DNA of 64,000 nucleotides from the NCBI GenBank assembly GCA_009920665.1, contig RFZL01000007.1, positions 1-64,000 on the forward strand, read 5' to 3'. Below the pieces are notes generated by a model, which had not been told where the DNA came from, did not search any database, and was given only the letters and a program-made list of their open reading frames with translations. A program made the position numbers and the translations under genes. Positions 32,858-42,345 of this stretch are shown piece by piece (position 1 is the first letter of the stretch; the number at the start of each line of letters is the position of its first letter). Source of the DNA: Alphaproteobacteria bacterium. Its GTDB lineage: Bacteria; Pseudomonadota; Alphaproteobacteria; Puniceispirillales; Puniceispirillaceae.

Positions 32858-34063
32858 TCAGGCCTCGCGGCGAAGCGCCTCGACACCCGGCAGCTCGCGG
32901 CCTTCCAGCCATTCCAGAAATGCGCCGCCAGCGGTTGATACATATGAGAATTGGTCGCTGACCCCGGCATTTGCAAGGGCGGCCAGCGTATCACCGCCAC
33001 CGGCGACGGACATTGTGTCTCCGGCCTGAGTCGCCTTGGCCACGGCCCGCGCCACGGCGGTGGTGGCGCTGTCAAAGGGCGGGAACTCAAACGCGCCCAT
33101 CGGCCCGTTCCATACAATGGTCCGGCATCCGGCAAGATCAGCCATGGCGGTGGCTATGGATTGTGGGCCGGCATCGAGAATCAGGTCGTCCGGCGTCACT
33201 TCGCCCGGCAACGCAATCCGGTGTGGCACATCGCGCGCCAGCTCTGTCGCCACAAGAAAATCCTCCGGCAGGCCTATATCACAGCCATGCGCCGCCGCCT
33301 TGTCAGCGATGGCGCGCGCGGTCTCGACCATATCGGCCTCGACAAGCGACGCCCCGACATCCTGGCCAGCCGCCAGCAGGAAAGTGTTAGCCATGCCGCC
33401 ACCAAGGATCAGCCGGTCGACTTTCACAATCAGATTTTCCAGCACCTGAAGCTTTGTGGACACTTTCGCACCGCCGACAATCGCTGCCACTGGGCGCGCC
33501 GGCGATGCCAGCGCGGCGTGAAGGGCCGCCAATTCCGCACCAAGCGCACGGCCTGCCGTCGCCACCGCCATCATACGTGGCAGGGCTTCGACCGACGCAT
33601 GCGCGCGATGCGTGCAGGAAAACGCATCCCCGACATAGATATCGCCAAGACTGGCCAGAGCGGCGGCGAATTGGGCATCATTCGCCTCTTCGCCCGCATA
33701 AAACCGCAGATTTTCCATCATCATCAGATCGCCATCCGCAAGTTCCGTAACGGCACGGCGCGCGCCTTCGCCAAGGAGATCGGCCTCGACAGGCACCTGG
33801 CAGTCGAGAAGCTCGGCCAGACGCGCGGCAACCGGCGCAACCGAGAATTCCGGCGCGACCTTGCCCTTCGGGCGCCCGAGATGCGTCAGGATGATGATCC
33901 TGGCACCGGCCTGCCGGAGCGATTTCAGCCCTGGAAGAATACGCCGGATGCGGGTGTCGTCGCTCACCCTGCCATCGACAATCGGCACATTCAGATCGAG
34001 CCGCACAAGACAGCGTCTACCGGCTGTCTGCACTTCATCGACAAACAAAAAGGGAGCGTCCAT
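32858..34063 (-). CDS. pgk: Phosphoglycerate kinase
   Basis: RCLVRLDLNVPIVDGRVSDDTRIRRILPGL, ILTHLGRPKG, SVAGGGDTLAAL; start trimmed to 34063. Confidence 0.95.
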   Translation of the reverse strand: MDAPFLFVDEVQTAGRRCLVRLDLNVPIVDGRVSDDTRIRRILPGLKSLRQAGARIIILTHLGRPKGKVAPEFSVAPVAARLAELLDCQVPVEADLLGEGARRAVTELADGDLMMMENLRFYAGEEANDAQFAAALASLGDIYVGDAFSCTHRAHASVEALPRMMAVATAGRALGAELAALHAALASPARPVAAIVGGAKVSTKLQVLENLIVKVDRLILGGGMANTFLLAAGQDVGASLVEADMVETARAIADKAAAHGCDIGLPEDFLVATELARDVPHRIALPGEVTPDDLILDAGPQSIATAMADLAGCRTIVWNGPMGAFEFPPFDSATTAVARAVAKATQAGDTMSVAGGGDTLAALANAGVSDQFSYVSTAGGAFLEWLEGRELPGVEALRREA

Positions 34064-34278
34064 TAGCGAAATCTGATATACTTGTTGCCAGTTTGGGAAT
34101 GCATATCGCTTAACCGAATTCAGTCTCGCCGGCAAGGAGCACCGGACGGTTTAGGCAGCTTTTCCGATGAATGATGCCGCGACGCCGCCGCAAAATCGGG
34201 CCCGAGTGCCTGTGACGGGTAGCCGGTCGCGACTTTGGTTTTGCTGGGATCTGCATATATCTACGGACTGCTTTCGAG

Positions 34279-35043
34279 ATGTTACCTGTATATGTTCTTT
34301 CGTTACGTCGAAATCAGGCACGGCGGCGTGAAATCAAAAGCCATCTGGAGGCATTGGGCATATCGTTCGAATGGATCGACGGTGTTGATGGCCGGCAACT
34401 GTCGGCCCAGGAAAGGAGCGAATTCCTGTCAAATGAACGTCAATTCTTCGCAAAAGGCCCCATGTCTGATGGTGCCCTCGGATGTTTGCTGAGCCATCGT
34501 TTGGCGTGGCAGAAGATTGTTTCAGATTCCGACAACGCCGCGTTGATTCTCGAGGATGATGCTGTTCTCCAGCCGGAAACAAAGGACGCGCTTTCACGCA
34601 TTGAAATGCTTGCCGGCAGGTTTGACATGATTCATCTCCACCATACGACAAAAAGACCGCTTATTGGCAATTTCGACATCTCTGAGACGCAGTCACTTTC
34701 GTTACATAAATACAATCCCATCCAACTTGTGGCGTATGTGATCAGTCGCAATGCGTGCGAAAAATTGCTGAAACTTTGTCTGCCCGCGGTGTTCGAAGTT
34801 GATTTGCTGTGCCAGCGATGGTGGGAGCATGGCCTGACGACCTTGACCGTTGACCCGCCACTGGCGACAGAGATCGGCGGCACCTCGACAATCGGATATC
34901 CGAGCATCCCGCCGGTTTGGCAGAATGACAGCGTCAGGCACAAGGTCGGCCGGTATTTCAATCGCAGGAAAGCCTCGGTTATGAAGCGTTACCTGTTTCA
35001 CCGAATGTCTGCGGATGTAATGTCAAGATTGGCGAGTGACTGA
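34279..35043 (+). CDS. Glycosyltransferase family 25 (LPS/LOS biosynthesis type)
   Basis: PVYVLSLRRNQARRREIKSHLEALGISFEWIDGVDGRQL, GCLLSHRLAWQKIV...ALILEDDAVL. Confidence 0.85.
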   Translation: MLPVYVLSLRRNQARRREIKSHLEALGISFEWIDGVDGRQLSAQERSEFLSNERQFFAKGPMSDGALGCLLSHRLAWQKIVSDSDNAALILEDDAVLQPETKDALSRIEMLAGRFDMIHLHHTTKRPLIGNFDISETQSLSLHKYNPIQLVAYVISRNACEKLLKLCLPAVFEVDLLCQRWWEHGLTTLTVDPPLATEIGGTSTIGYPSIPPVWQNDSVRHKVGRYFNRRKASVMKRYLFHRMSADVMSRLASD

Positions 35044-35113
35044 TACCGGTGAAATTAACACGCCCCCGAAGGAGGAGGTTTCCATCCCCGCGTCGTGGCA
35101 AGATGGTTGCGAA

Positions 35114-35521
35114 CTAGAACCGATTTTCATCCTTTGAATGTCTTTCATAGGATTTTTCCTCGACGAGCGCTGACCCGGTCGCGAGGTTGATCCGTTTCTT
35201 CAGCTCGGCCCGCCGGTCATTGGTGACATAGACGGCGCGCGCCAGCTCGATGAAACGCTCGCCGAAACGCCCGGCCGCATCCTCGGCGCGAATGTTGTCC
35301 TCGATGTCCCACAGCTCGCCATTGACGGCACGAAGCGCATCACTCAAGGCAACCATTTCATCACTGTCGAAGACGCCGCCGCTGACAAGAGGGCGAAGCG
35401 TGTCCAGCTCGGCGGTGATATTCCGCAGCTTGTCCGGATCGGTAATCCGCGCCGACTTGATTTCGAGAATGGTGACCTTGTCGACAACCTCGCCGACCGA
35501 GACAGGAACGCTGAGTAACAT
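35114..35521 (-). CDS. DUF6165 family protein
   Basis: MLLSVPVSVGEVVDKVTILEIKSARITDPDKLRNITAELDTL...; start trimmed to ATG 35521. Confidence 0.75.
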   Translation of the reverse strand: MLLSVPVSVGEVVDKVTILEIKSARITDPDKLRNITAELDTLRPLVSGGVFDSDEMVALSDALRAVNGELWDIEDNIRAEDAAGRFGERFIELARAVYVTNDRRAELKKRINLATGSALVEEKSYERHSKDENRF

Positions 35522-35681
35522 GATGGTTGCTTCTTGCTGATAACACCGTGATCTGCCTCTGTGTCGCGCAGTTTGGCGCATGGCGCAAGCCATGTTTGCG
35601 GGGCTTGCCGACACAACCGGCCTGTCCTTTTCGCCAGCCGCGTGATAGGCAGGCTGTCTCCGGAAATCACAGAACACGCCG

Positions 35682-36404
35682 ATGTCGTCCTCCACACCAC
35701 CAACCATCTCGACCCGTAGCCGCGAATTCTGGGCCGGCGTCAGGCAGGAATTGCCGCTGCAGCTTGGCGTCGCACCCTTCGGCCTTGTATTCGGCGTCCT
35801 CGGCATCGCCAGCGGCCTGACGCCGCTGCAAACCATCCTGCTGTCCTCGATCATCTTTGGCGGCGCGAGCCAGGTTGTCTTTGCCCAGCTGTGGGGCGCC
35901 GGTGTACCGGCACCGGTGGTCGGTGCCTCGGTATCGGTGATCAATCTGCGCCACGCCCTCTACAGCGCGTCGATCGCCCCATACCTTCGCAGCCTGCCGC
36001 TGGTCTGGCGGGTACCGCTTGCCTATCTGCTGACCGATGAAGCCTATGCGGTGACAATCCACCGCCTTCGCAATGAGCCGCCCTCCCCGCACCAGCATTA
36101 TCACCTGCTTGGCACCGGCATGACGCTGTGGGTCTGCTGGCAGATCACCACAGTGACCGGTGTACTGTTCGGTGCCACGATCCCGCAATCATGGTCGCTC
36201 GGCTTTGCCATCCCGCTGACCTTCATCGCGATTGTCGCGCCGGCCATCCGGCGACGCGCGGACCTGGCGGCCTGCCTTACCGCCGGCATCATTTCGGTTG
36301 TCGGCCAGCCATTGCCATGGAAAAGCTGGATCATCCTCGCCGCCATCGGCGGCATTGCCGCCGGGTATCTGACGCACCGCCACGGCACTCGTGAGGTGGC
36401 CTGA
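35682..36404 (+). CDS. azlC: AzlC family ABC-independent amino acid permease
   Basis: GVAPFGLVFGVLGIASGLTPLQTILLSSIIFGGASQVVFAQL; followed by AzlD. Confidence 0.9.
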   Translation: MSSSTPPTISTRSREFWAGVRQELPLQLGVAPFGLVFGVLGIASGLTPLQTILLSSIIFGGASQVVFAQLWGAGVPAPVVGASVSVINLRHALYSASIAPYLRSLPLVWRVPLAYLLTDEAYAVTIHRLRNEPPSPHQHYHLLGTGMTLWVCWQITTVTGVLFGATIPQSWSLGFAIPLTFIAIVAPAIRRRADLAACLTAGIISVVGQPLPWKSWIILAAIGGIAAGYLTHRHGTREVA

Positions 36405-36718
36405 TGATCTGGCTTGTGATGATTGCCTGCGGGCTGTTCACCTTTGCAACGCGTTTCGTGATGTTTTCCGACGCCGCGCCGCGCCAGCTTCCAGAGTGGC
36501 TGCAGGATGCGCTCGGCTTCGTGCCGATCGCGGTGCTGACCGCCATTATCGTGCCGGCGGTGCTTGTCTCACCCGAAGGCGGGCTGGCACTGGCCGGAAA
36601 CGCCCGCCTGCCAGCGGCGCTGGTGGCCATCACCGTGGCGCTTGTGACGCGTTCGGTGCTGGCGACAATCGTCACCGGCCTTGTGGCCCTGTGGTGTCTG
36701 GACTGGCTTGTCTACTGA
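36404..36718 (+). CDS. azlD: AzlD domain-containing protein
   Basis: Small 4-TM protein overlapping azlC stop; TFATRFVMF. Confidence 0.88.
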   Translation: MIWLVMIACGLFTFATRFVMFSDAAPRQLPEWLQDALGFVPIAVLTAIIVPAVLVSPEGGLALAGNARLPAALVAITVALVTRSVLATIVTGLVALWCLDWLVY

Positions 36719-36724
36719 CCGGCT

Positions 36725-37018
36725 TCACCCGGCAGCAAAGCGGTCACAGGAGGCGGCAAGCTTCAGATCAAGATCGGATACGCCACCAAGCGAATGCGTC
36801 GTCCAGCGGATGGTGACGCGGTTATATATATTCGACCATTCAGGGTGATGGTTCGCACGTTCCGCGGCCATCGCGACCCGCGTCATGAAGCCAAACGCGC
36901 TGTTGAATCCCTTGAAGCTGTATGTCTTCTCAAGGGCAATCCCGCCCGCGGACAGCGTCCAGCCATCAAGCTCCGCCAGCCGGAGGTCCAACTCGTCCCG
37001 TGCAATCAATGTCGCCAT
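36725..37018 (-). CDS. 4a-hydroxytetrahydrobiopterin dehydratase
   Basis: MATLIARDELDLRLAELDGWTLSAGGIALEKTYSFKGFNSAFGFMTRVAMAAERANHHPEWSNIYNRVTIRWTTH; start trimmed to 37018. Confidence 0.92.
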   Translation of the reverse strand: MATLIARDELDLRLAELDGWTLSAGGIALEKTYSFKGFNSAFGFMTRVAMAAERANHHPEWSNIYNRVTIRWTTHSLGGVSDLDLKLAASCDRFAAG

Positions 37019-37085
37019 TCCATCCTCCAGACTTGCGCGCCGATCCCGGTTTCGGCGACTATAGAGATCGGAGAGACCCGTCGCC

Positions 37086-37550
37086 ATGCCGAAAACATTA
37101 CTGATCATCGCCCACGCCCCGTCGCCAAACACCATCGCGCTGGCCGAGGCGGCGCGGCGCGGCGCCACCCATCCGGATGTGGGAGACGTGACAGCACGGC
37201 TCTGTTCGCCCTTCGAGATCACCTCCGGCGATCTGGCAGCCATTGACGGCCTGCTGCTGGGGACGACCGAGAATATCGGCTATATGGCAGGGGCGACGAA
37301 GGACATGTTCGACCGCTGCTACAATGACTGGCTTGGCCGGCACGAAGCCCTGCCGGTCGGCATTTACATCCGCGCCGGCCTGGATGGCACGGCGACGCGC
37401 CGCGCGCTGGAGGGAATTGTCGGCGCACAGCGGTGGCGGCTTGTGGCACCGCCGCTGATTTTACATGGCGACTGGTCGGACAGCTATCCCGGCGAGGTCG
37501 AGGAGCTGGCCATGGGCATGGCGGCAGGCCTCGATGCCGGTATTTTCTGA
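37086..37550 (+). CDS. Flavodoxin-family / NAD(P)H oxidoreductase-like protein
   Basis: KTLLIIAHAPSPNTIALAEAA...GLLLGTTENIGYMAGATKDMFDR. Confidence 0.82.
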   Translation: MPKTLLIIAHAPSPNTIALAEAARRGATHPDVGDVTARLCSPFEITSGDLAAIDGLLLGTTENIGYMAGATKDMFDRCYNDWLGRHEALPVGIYIRAGLDGTATRRALEGIVGAQRWRLVAPPLILHGDWSDSYPGEVEELAMGMAAGLDAGIF

Positions 37551-37562
37551 GAACAGGCGTCG

Positions 37563-38105
37563 CTAGCTGCCAGATTTGCTGTGCGAGTGGCTATGTGAAT
37601 GGCTTTGTGAATGGTTGTGGCCACCGGATACACCACCGTCGCCGACAGCGATATCATCCGGGCGTTTGACATGAGCCGAAAGTCGCCTCGTCTTGCCAGA
37701 GGCGAAGGTGAGTTCAACCTCCAGCATCTGCCCTGCCTGCAATGTCCGGGTCAGCCCCATCAGCATCAGATGCAGGCCGCCAGGTGCCAGTTCGACCATG
37801 CCGCCGGCAGGAATTTCGATCCCATCCCGCAGGGCCCGCATCTTCATCACCCCGTTTTCATGTATCATGGTGTGAATTTCGGCCTTCGCGGCGAAATCCG
37901 CCGTGACACCGACAAGCCTGTCAGCCTCGCCCGAATGGTTGTGGATGGTCAGATAACCGCCAGTCGCGGTCATGCCGGGGGCGGTGGCGCGGATCTCTAC
38001 ATCACTTGTCTTCAGACCATCCATGGCACTGGCCGTGGTCGCTCCGGTGGCCAGAAGACCCATGAAAAGCAAGAGAACGAGGGTTATAGCCGGTTTGATC
38101 ATCAT
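37563..38105 (-). CDS. Copper chaperone PCu(A)C with His/Ser-rich C-terminal tail
   Basis: PCuAC motifs (GGYLTIHNHSGEADRLVGV, MKMRALRDGIEIPAGGMVELAPGGLHLMLMGL); tail GGHNHSQSHSHSHSHSKSGS. Confidence 0.9.
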   Translation of the reverse strand: MMIKPAITLVLLLFMGLLATGATTASAMDGLKTSDVEIRATAPGMTATGGYLTIHNHSGEADRLVGVTADFAAKAEIHTMIHENGVMKMRALRDGIEIPAGGMVELAPGGLHLMLMGLTRTLQAGQMLEVELTFASGKTRRLSAHVKRPDDIAVGDGGVSGGHNHSQSHSHSHSHSKSGS

Positions 38106-38130
38106 GATGGCACTCTTTGATTGTCTCTGA

Positions 38131-39294
38131 TCAGTTACTGGCCCGTGTTACCGATACTTCGGACAGGCCGGCAATGTTCTGAATGCCAAGCTGTGCCATG
38201 ACATCGCGAAGCTCTTCAAACAGGATCGCCGCGGCATGTTCGCCGCCTTTGTCGCCAAGCGCGGCGACAGCATACATGAAGGCACGGCCAAGCAGCACGA
38301 AATCGGCCCCCAAGGCAAGCGCCTTGGCAATATCGAGCCCGGATTGAATGCCACTGTCAACGATCAGCGGCACCTTGTTGCCAACCACCGAACGGATGTG
38401 CGGCAGCTGGTGAAGCGGATGCGGAGCGGCATCCAGCTGACGGCCGCCATGATTGGAAATCACCAGCGCATCGCAGCCCTGACGCATCGCGCGTTCGGCA
38501 TCCTGGCCATGCAGGATTCCCTTCAGCAGCAGCTTGCCGGGCCATTGGTCACGGATCACATCGAGGTAATCCCAGTCGAGGCTGCCATTCAGCTGCGAGC
38601 CAATGAATGTGGTGATCGGGAGTGACTTGTCCCTGGCGGCATAGGGTTCCATGTTGCGGAATCGCGGCCCGCCATTCATCAGCATCCGCAATGCCCATTT
38701 CGGCCGCATCGCCGACTGCAGCAGCACTGAGGGGCTATACATCGAATTGCCGCGACTGCCCAGCGGCGCGCCGGCAATCCGCATCCGCTCGCGGCGGCTT
38801 GGCGCCGGAACATCCGCGGTAACAACCAGCGTGTCCACACCGGCGTCGCGCGCGCGCCGCATCAGATCGAAACAGATATCACGGTCGCGTGGCGGGTAGA
38901 GCTGGAACCAGGCCATCTGACCACCAACCTCGGCGACGCGCTCGATCGATTCACCGGCGACCGTGCTCAACGTGTAGGGAAAACCGTTCTTGCGCGCCGC
39001 CCTGGCGAGGATCCGCTCGGCCCCGGGCCAGATCGTCGAGGACAGGCCGATCGGTGCGACGCCGAATGGCGCGTTGTATGTCCGGCCGAGCAGCGAGACC
39101 GACAGGTCCGGGTCAACCCGGCCGCGCAGAAATTGCGGCGTCAGCGCGAGGCTGTCATAAAAGGCCGCATTGGCTGCCTTGGTCACGTCGTGCCCGGTAC
39201 CGGAATCCAGATAGGCGAAGATGAAGGAGGGGATGCGACGTCGCGCCGCCGGTTCCAGATCACGCAGTCGCGGATATTTCATCATCGGGTCCAT
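38131..39294 (-). CDS. FMN-dependent alpha-hydroxy-acid oxidizing protein (lactate dehydrogenase/glycolate oxidase family)
   Basis: VISNHGGRQLDAAPHPLHQLPHI; 387 aa. Confidence 0.92.
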   Translation of the reverse strand: MDPMMKYPRLRDLEPAARRRIPSFIFAYLDSGTGHDVTKAANAAFYDSLALTPQFLRGRVDPDLSVSLLGRTYNAPFGVAPIGLSSTIWPGAERILARAARKNGFPYTLSTVAGESIERVAEVGGQMAWFQLYPPRDRDICFDLMRRARDAGVDTLVVTADVPAPSRRERMRIAGAPLGSRGNSMYSPSVLLQSAMRPKWALRMLMNGGPRFRNMEPYAARDKSLPITTFIGSQLNGSLDWDYLDVIRDQWPGKLLLKGILHGQDAERAMRQGCDALVISNHGGRQLDAAPHPLHQLPHIRSVVGNKVPLIVDSGIQSGLDIAKALALGADFVLLGRAFMYAVAALGDKGGEHAAAILFEELRDVMAQLGIQNIAGLSEVSVTRASN

Positions 39295-39544
39295 GATTTC
39301 ACCTCTCCTGCACCGGTCACAAAGCCAACGACCATCGCCAGGACGACGGCGAATACAGGCCTTGATAAGGTCATCGTCAAACCCGAGAACGGCGTTGCAA
39401 CATCAAACCAGAGATTTGGAAATAGATGACACCGCGCCATCTTGCAACCCATCGTCAGCCGGGCCGGCATGATAAAACGTGCCATGACGTCACAGGTGCC
39501 GGTTACGCTTGCGTATCATCCGCGCCGGGGCTAGGAAACGGGCT

Positions 39545-40006
39545 ATGGAGAGATCAACACATGGCCTCGCACATGGCCTGACACCGAAACAGCGCCGCCT
39601 TATCGCCATCGCCGTCATCGCGGCCCTGCTGGCAGGCGCGGTAACGCTTGTTCTGGGCGCACTTCGCGAGAATATCGTGTTCTTCTACACCCCGTCCGAG
39701 ATCCCCGCCGATATCGAGGGGCGGCCGGTTCGCCTTGGCGGTCTTGTCAAGGATGGCAGCGTTCGGATTGACGGCCTTGAATCAAGCTTCATCGTCACTG
39801 ATGGCGAGGCCGAAATCGCCGTCAGCTTTGACGGCGCGCTGCCAAGCCTGTTCCGCGAGGGACAGGGGGTTGTCGCCGAGGGGCGGATCAGCAATGGCGC
39901 GCTGACCGCAAGCAATGTCCTCGCAAAGCATGACGAGACCTATATGCCGCGAGAGGTGGCGGAGTCACTTCGCGACAAGGGCGTGTGGCAGGGCGGCGAC
40001 AGCTAG
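39545..40006 (+). CDS. ccmE: Cytochrome c maturation protein CcmE
   Basis: TPKQRRLIAIAVIAALLAGAVTLVLGALRENIVFFYTPSEI..., VLAKHDETYMPREVAESL (heme-binding His and Tyr). Confidence 0.95.
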   Translation: MERSTHGLAHGLTPKQRRLIAIAVIAALLAGAVTLVLGALRENIVFFYTPSEIPADIEGRPVRLGGLVKDGSVRIDGLESSFIVTDGEAEIAVSFDGALPSLFREGQGVVAEGRISNGALTASNVLAKHDETYMPREVAESLRDKGVWQGGDS

Positions 40007-41028
40007 GCGCCGCGGTCCGGCCCATCCTGCTCACCATCATCGACTGTTTGCGCCGCCGCTGCGGATGCCGGCATCGGCGCTCCCGTCATGACATCCACCT
40101 CACGTTCGCGTTCCCGGTAGATGGTGTAGAGACCGCCAGCCAGAATCATCGCCATGCCGCCCCAGGACAGCGCGTCAGGCCATTCATTCCAGATCAGGAT
40201 TCCCCAGATCACCGCGAACGGGATGGCGGTGTATTCGAACGGTGCGATGATCGATGCCTCGACCGACCGGTAGGCGTTCGACGAGGTCACCGACAGGAAC
40301 AGAACGGCCAGCGTGCAGAAGCCGAGAAACAGCATGTCCTGACCGGTCGGCATCATCGGGGCGCGAAGCAGGAAGTCGAGTGAAACATTGTCGGATTCGG
40401 GACGCGGCCAGATGAAATTGACCGCCAGAACCGGCAATGCCGCGGCGATATAGCAAATCTGCTGGACCGTCACCATGCCGGACAGGCTGCCCGCCGCCTT
40501 GAGACGCCGTGTCCAGATCTGGAACAGCGCGTAGGACAGCGCCGCGCCGAAGACAATCACCGATTCAATGCGGAACTGGTCGGTTCCCGGCTGGATGATG
40601 AGCAACACCCCGCCAAGCCCCATACAGACGGACAGAACCCGGTGGATGCCGATCCTCTCGCCAAGAAGCGGCACCGACAGCAAGGTGATCAGCAGCGGCG
40701 AGACAAAGAAGATCGAGATCACCGTCGGCAGTGGCAAGGTGCCAAGCGGAATGAAATACAATGTCATCGCCAGCACAAGACACATACCGCGCCCGAAGAA
40801 CTGCCAGAAAATGCCGGCTGGCAAGGCCCGCAGAGCAGTGATGCCACGCGCAAAGACAAGCATGAGGGCCAGCGCCAGAACACCGCGGACAAGGGCAATC
40901 TCGGCCAGTGGCAGATGGTCACTCATCAGCTTGATGAAGGCATCATTGAGCGGAATGATCGCCATCCCGAGCGCCAGCAACCCAACGGCCACAAACGGGC
41001 GCTGCATCCAGCCTGACATGACAGACAC
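40003..41028 (-). CDS. DMT/EamA family transporter
   Basis: 10-TM pattern, two EamA domains. Confidence 0.85.
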   Translation of the reverse strand: MSVMSGWMQRPFVAVGLLALGMAIIPLNDAFIKLMSDHLPLAEIALVRGVLALALMLVFARGITALRALPAGIFWQFFGRGMCLVLAMTLYFIPLGTLPLPTVISIFFVSPLLITLLSVPLLGERIGIHRVLSVCMGLGGVLLIIQPGTDQFRIESVIVFGAALSYALFQIWTRRLKAAGSLSGMVTVQQICYIAAALPVLAVNFIWPRPESDNVSLDFLLRAPMMPTGQDMLFLGFCTLAVLFLSVTSSNAYRSVEASIIAPFEYTAIPFAVIWGILIWNEWPDALSWGGMAMILAGGLYTIYREREREVDVMTGAPMPASAAAAQTVDDGEQDGPDRGA

Positions 41029-41154
41029 CTCGCCAGCTTGTTGGATCTGACATCCGCCCTATCACGAAAAATACCGGCCGCAAAGCGCAATCTGATTGCC
41101 TGTCGACACCGTCTGCGCCAAGCTTTGAGCGAAAGACATCCGGGGAGACAGGTG

Positions 41155-41628
41155 ATGGCAACGCAGCGTGAAACGACACCACCGGGCGAGGTGCAGCCAC
41201 CGGGCGAGGTGCAGCCACAGGGCGAAGCACAGCCACAGGGCGAGATACAGAAAGGGTCATGCCACTGCGGCGCGGTGACATTCGAGATCCATGGACCGAT
41301 TCGCGATTTCCGGCGGTGCGACTGTTCGATCTGCCGGCGCAAGGGCGCCATCATGTGCACCGCCGACAAGGACCAGTTCAGGCTTGTCTCCGGGGAGGAG
41401 AATCTTGGCCTCTATCAATGGAACACAAAGACGGCACGCCATTATTTCTGCCGGACCTGCGGGATCTACACCCATCACTGGCGGCGGTCCCGCCCCGAAT
41501 TCGGCTATAATATCGGTTGCATCGAGGGGGTGGATATCCGCGCGCTGCCGGAGGTCGAAATCTTCAACGGCCAGGCAATGACCGTTGTCGGCGAGGCTGA
41601 CCGGGCGGAGATGAAGGGCAAGAATTGA
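41155..41628 (+). CDS. GFA family protein (glutathione-dependent formaldehyde-activating-like) with Pro/Gln repeat N-terminus
   Basis: GSCHCGAVTFEIHG...RRCDCSICRRKGAIM...YFCRTCGIYTHH; N-terminal (PPGEVQ/PQGEAQ)x4. Confidence 0.88.
   Translation: MATQRETTPPGEVQPPGEVQPQGEAQPQGEIQKGSCHCGAVTFEIHGPIRDFRRCDCSICRRKGAIMCTADKDQFRLVSGEENLGLYQWNTKTARHYFCRTCGIYTHHWRRSRPEFGYNIGCIEGVDIRALPEVEIFNGQAMTVVGEADRAEMKGKN
41179..41250. repeat. 18-bp in-frame tandem repeat, 4 copies
   Basis: ccaccgggcgaggtgcag x2, ccacagggcgaagcacag, ccacagggcgagatacag. Confidence 0.95.
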
Positions 41629-42333
41629 TCAGATAACAGTGAAGATCAGGATGAGAGCGGTGTCATCCGCATGCGCCGCGTCGCGGCCATCATAGATCGG
41701 CACCTCATGAAGGCGCGGCGCGGTGATCCGGGCCTGTGTCTGCAGACACTCAAGCGCCGCCCGGAATCCCTGTGCCGCGAAATGCTGGCTGTTGACGCCA
41801 AGCGCCGCCACGCCGCCACTGGCGCAGTGCCTTACAAGGCCGGCAAGCGGTTCCGGCCCCAGATGACCGTGAGTAAAGGTGCCGGCACTGACAATCGCCG
41901 CATAACCTGTTGGCAGATGGCTGAAATCCTGCGTCAGGTCGGCCAGCATCAGTTCGCGATAAGCATCTTTTTCGGCCGCCCTGTCGATCATCTCCTGCGA
42001 AATATCGACACCGTCGATCACGGTATCCGGTTGGCGGTCACGAATGGCGGTGGCGACAAGCCCGGTCCCGCAGCCAATATCGAGGACAGGGCCGGGCGGG
42101 CGTTCCAGACCGGCAAGCACGGCCGCGATGCCAAGCGGATAGACATAGCCAAGGCCACCGGCGAACGTGCGGTCATAATGCGCCGCGAAATCACGGTAAT
42201 AGCTGACATGCTGATCAGGTGTCTGCAACGCATAGGCACCGGCCAGCAGTGCCTCGCCCTCGCCGCTGTCTGATGTGTCCGACCTGTCCGGAGTTGCCGG
42301 TGCGCTGTCGCTGTTATCGCCCTCGCCCGCCAT
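41629..42333 (-). CDS. Class I SAM-dependent methyltransferase
   Basis: VLDIGCGTGLVATAIRDRQPDTVIDGVDISQEMIDRA. Confidence 0.88.
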   Translation of the reverse strand: MAGEGDNSDSAPATPDRSDTSDSGEGEALLAGAYALQTPDQHVSYYRDFAAHYDRTFAGGLGYVYPLGIAAVLAGLERPPGPVLDIGCGTGLVATAIRDRQPDTVIDGVDISQEMIDRAAEKDAYRELMLADLTQDFSHLPTGYAAIVSAGTFTHGHLGPEPLAGLVRHCASGGVAALGVNSQHFAAQGFRAALECLQTQARITAPRLHEVPIYDGRDAAHADDTALILIFTVI

Positions 42334-42345
42334 ACGACCCCTATA

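Noticed and set aside
34064-34278. tRNA or small RNA upstream of the GT25 gene
   Set aside because: No cloverleaf or T-loop motif could be found by eye.
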